DNA from: Muribaculum sp.
GTDB taxonomy: Bacteria; Bacteroidota; Bacteroidia; Bacteroidales; Muribaculaceae
Assembly: GCA_023664085.1 (NCBI GenBank)
Contig: JAMPGE010000021.1
Span: 1 to 33,460 of the forward strand
Length of the DNA stretch: 33,460 bases
Direction: 5' to 3'
Part shown: piece by piece, positions 33,387-33,460 of the stretch
How the letters are laid out: each line of letters opens with the position of its first letter
Numbering within the stretch: position 1 is the first letter of the stretch
Translations under genes and position numbers: made by a program
The notes under the pieces: generated by a model
Seen by the model: only the letters and a program-made list of their open reading frames with translations
Told to the model about the DNA's origin: nothing
The model's database searches: none

Positions 33387-33460
33387 ATGTCACTAAAAAG
33401 AGTTCTCACGACATCGCCTCTTCGAGGCTCATTTATTTATCTTGCCGATGAGGGTGTTGC
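33387..33460 (+). CDS. Possible new gene, 5' end only (cut by window edge)
   Basis: An ATG at 33387 opens a frame that runs without stop to the window edge (MSLKRVLTTSPLRGSFIYLA, then DEGV). The 24 visible residues do not identify a family. The 84 bases before it contain no clear terminator or promoter. It could continue the biotin operon or be a chance frame. Confidence 0.3.
   Translation, partial: MSLKRVLTTSPLRGSFIYLADEGV

Noticed and set aside
1..33460. CRISPR array, tRNA or rRNA genes, prophage or conjugative genes
   Set aside because: I saw no regularly spaced repeats, cloverleaf or rRNA sequence, and no integrase, capsid or mobilisation protein in any frame.

Overview
The window is 33.5 kb of a Bacteroidales chromosome. 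The order is supported by several things seen together: repeated promoters of the Bacteroidetes form (TTTG or TTG, 19-20 bases, TAnnTTTG), little sign of Shine-Dalgarno sites, an ExbB-ExbD-ExbD-TonB cluster with long ExbD proteins, a full Na+-translocating NADH:quinone reductase operon, small PorT-like outer membrane barrels and a BioG-BioC fusion. A gut family such as Muribaculaceae or a neighbour fits, but I cannot fix the family from sequence reading alone. Nearly everything is core metabolism and envelope function. I see no phage, conjugative element, CRISPR array, tRNA, rRNA or intact insertion sequence.

Layout. 1-2650: rpsP (minus strand, cut by the window edge) diverges from prfA, followed by a tiny membrane protein. 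1907-4109 (minus strand): a two-gene unit encoding an AmgK-like sugar kinase fused to a RapZ C-terminal domain, then a MurU-like nucleotidyltransferase; together they look like a cell-wall amino-sugar salvage route. 4276-5526: pgk. 5527-6155: a long gap with a 187-bp MITE-like inverted-repeat element, a strong hairpin and a textbook promoter. 6156-9536: exbB, two exbD genes and tonB, ended by a perfect terminator. 9854-13347: a small two-helix membrane protein, an orphan PstS-like lipoprotein and a periplasmic TPR protein, possibly partners of the TonB machinery. 13722-19875: nqrABCDEF with its own consensus promoter and a leader hairpin. 20063-21343: glyA with promoter and terminator. 21519-22172: bioD, apart from the other biotin genes. 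22385-24595: a DEDDy exonuclease, a small membrane protein, a MIP18/SufT-like Fe-S protein and an LpxH-like phosphatase. 24726-24857: a promoter followed about 90 nt later by a strong terminator with no ORF between, which is a candidate small RNA. 24991-26323: two related outer membrane barrels. 26366-28843: priA. 28918-33302: bioA, bioF, a bioG-bioC fusion and an unrecognised 204-residue gene, all overlapping by 4-8 bases. The window ends inside a possible new gene.

The two respiratory and envelope blocks fit together: NQR builds a sodium gradient from NADH, and ExbB/ExbD/TonB spends an ion gradient to drive outer membrane import. The most interesting items are the kinase-RapZ fusion beside murU, the candidate small RNA, the MITE-like element lying between pgk and its likely terminator, two sets of tandem operator-like repeats (upstream of the 73-residue membrane protein and of bioA), and the unrecognised last gene of the biotin operon.
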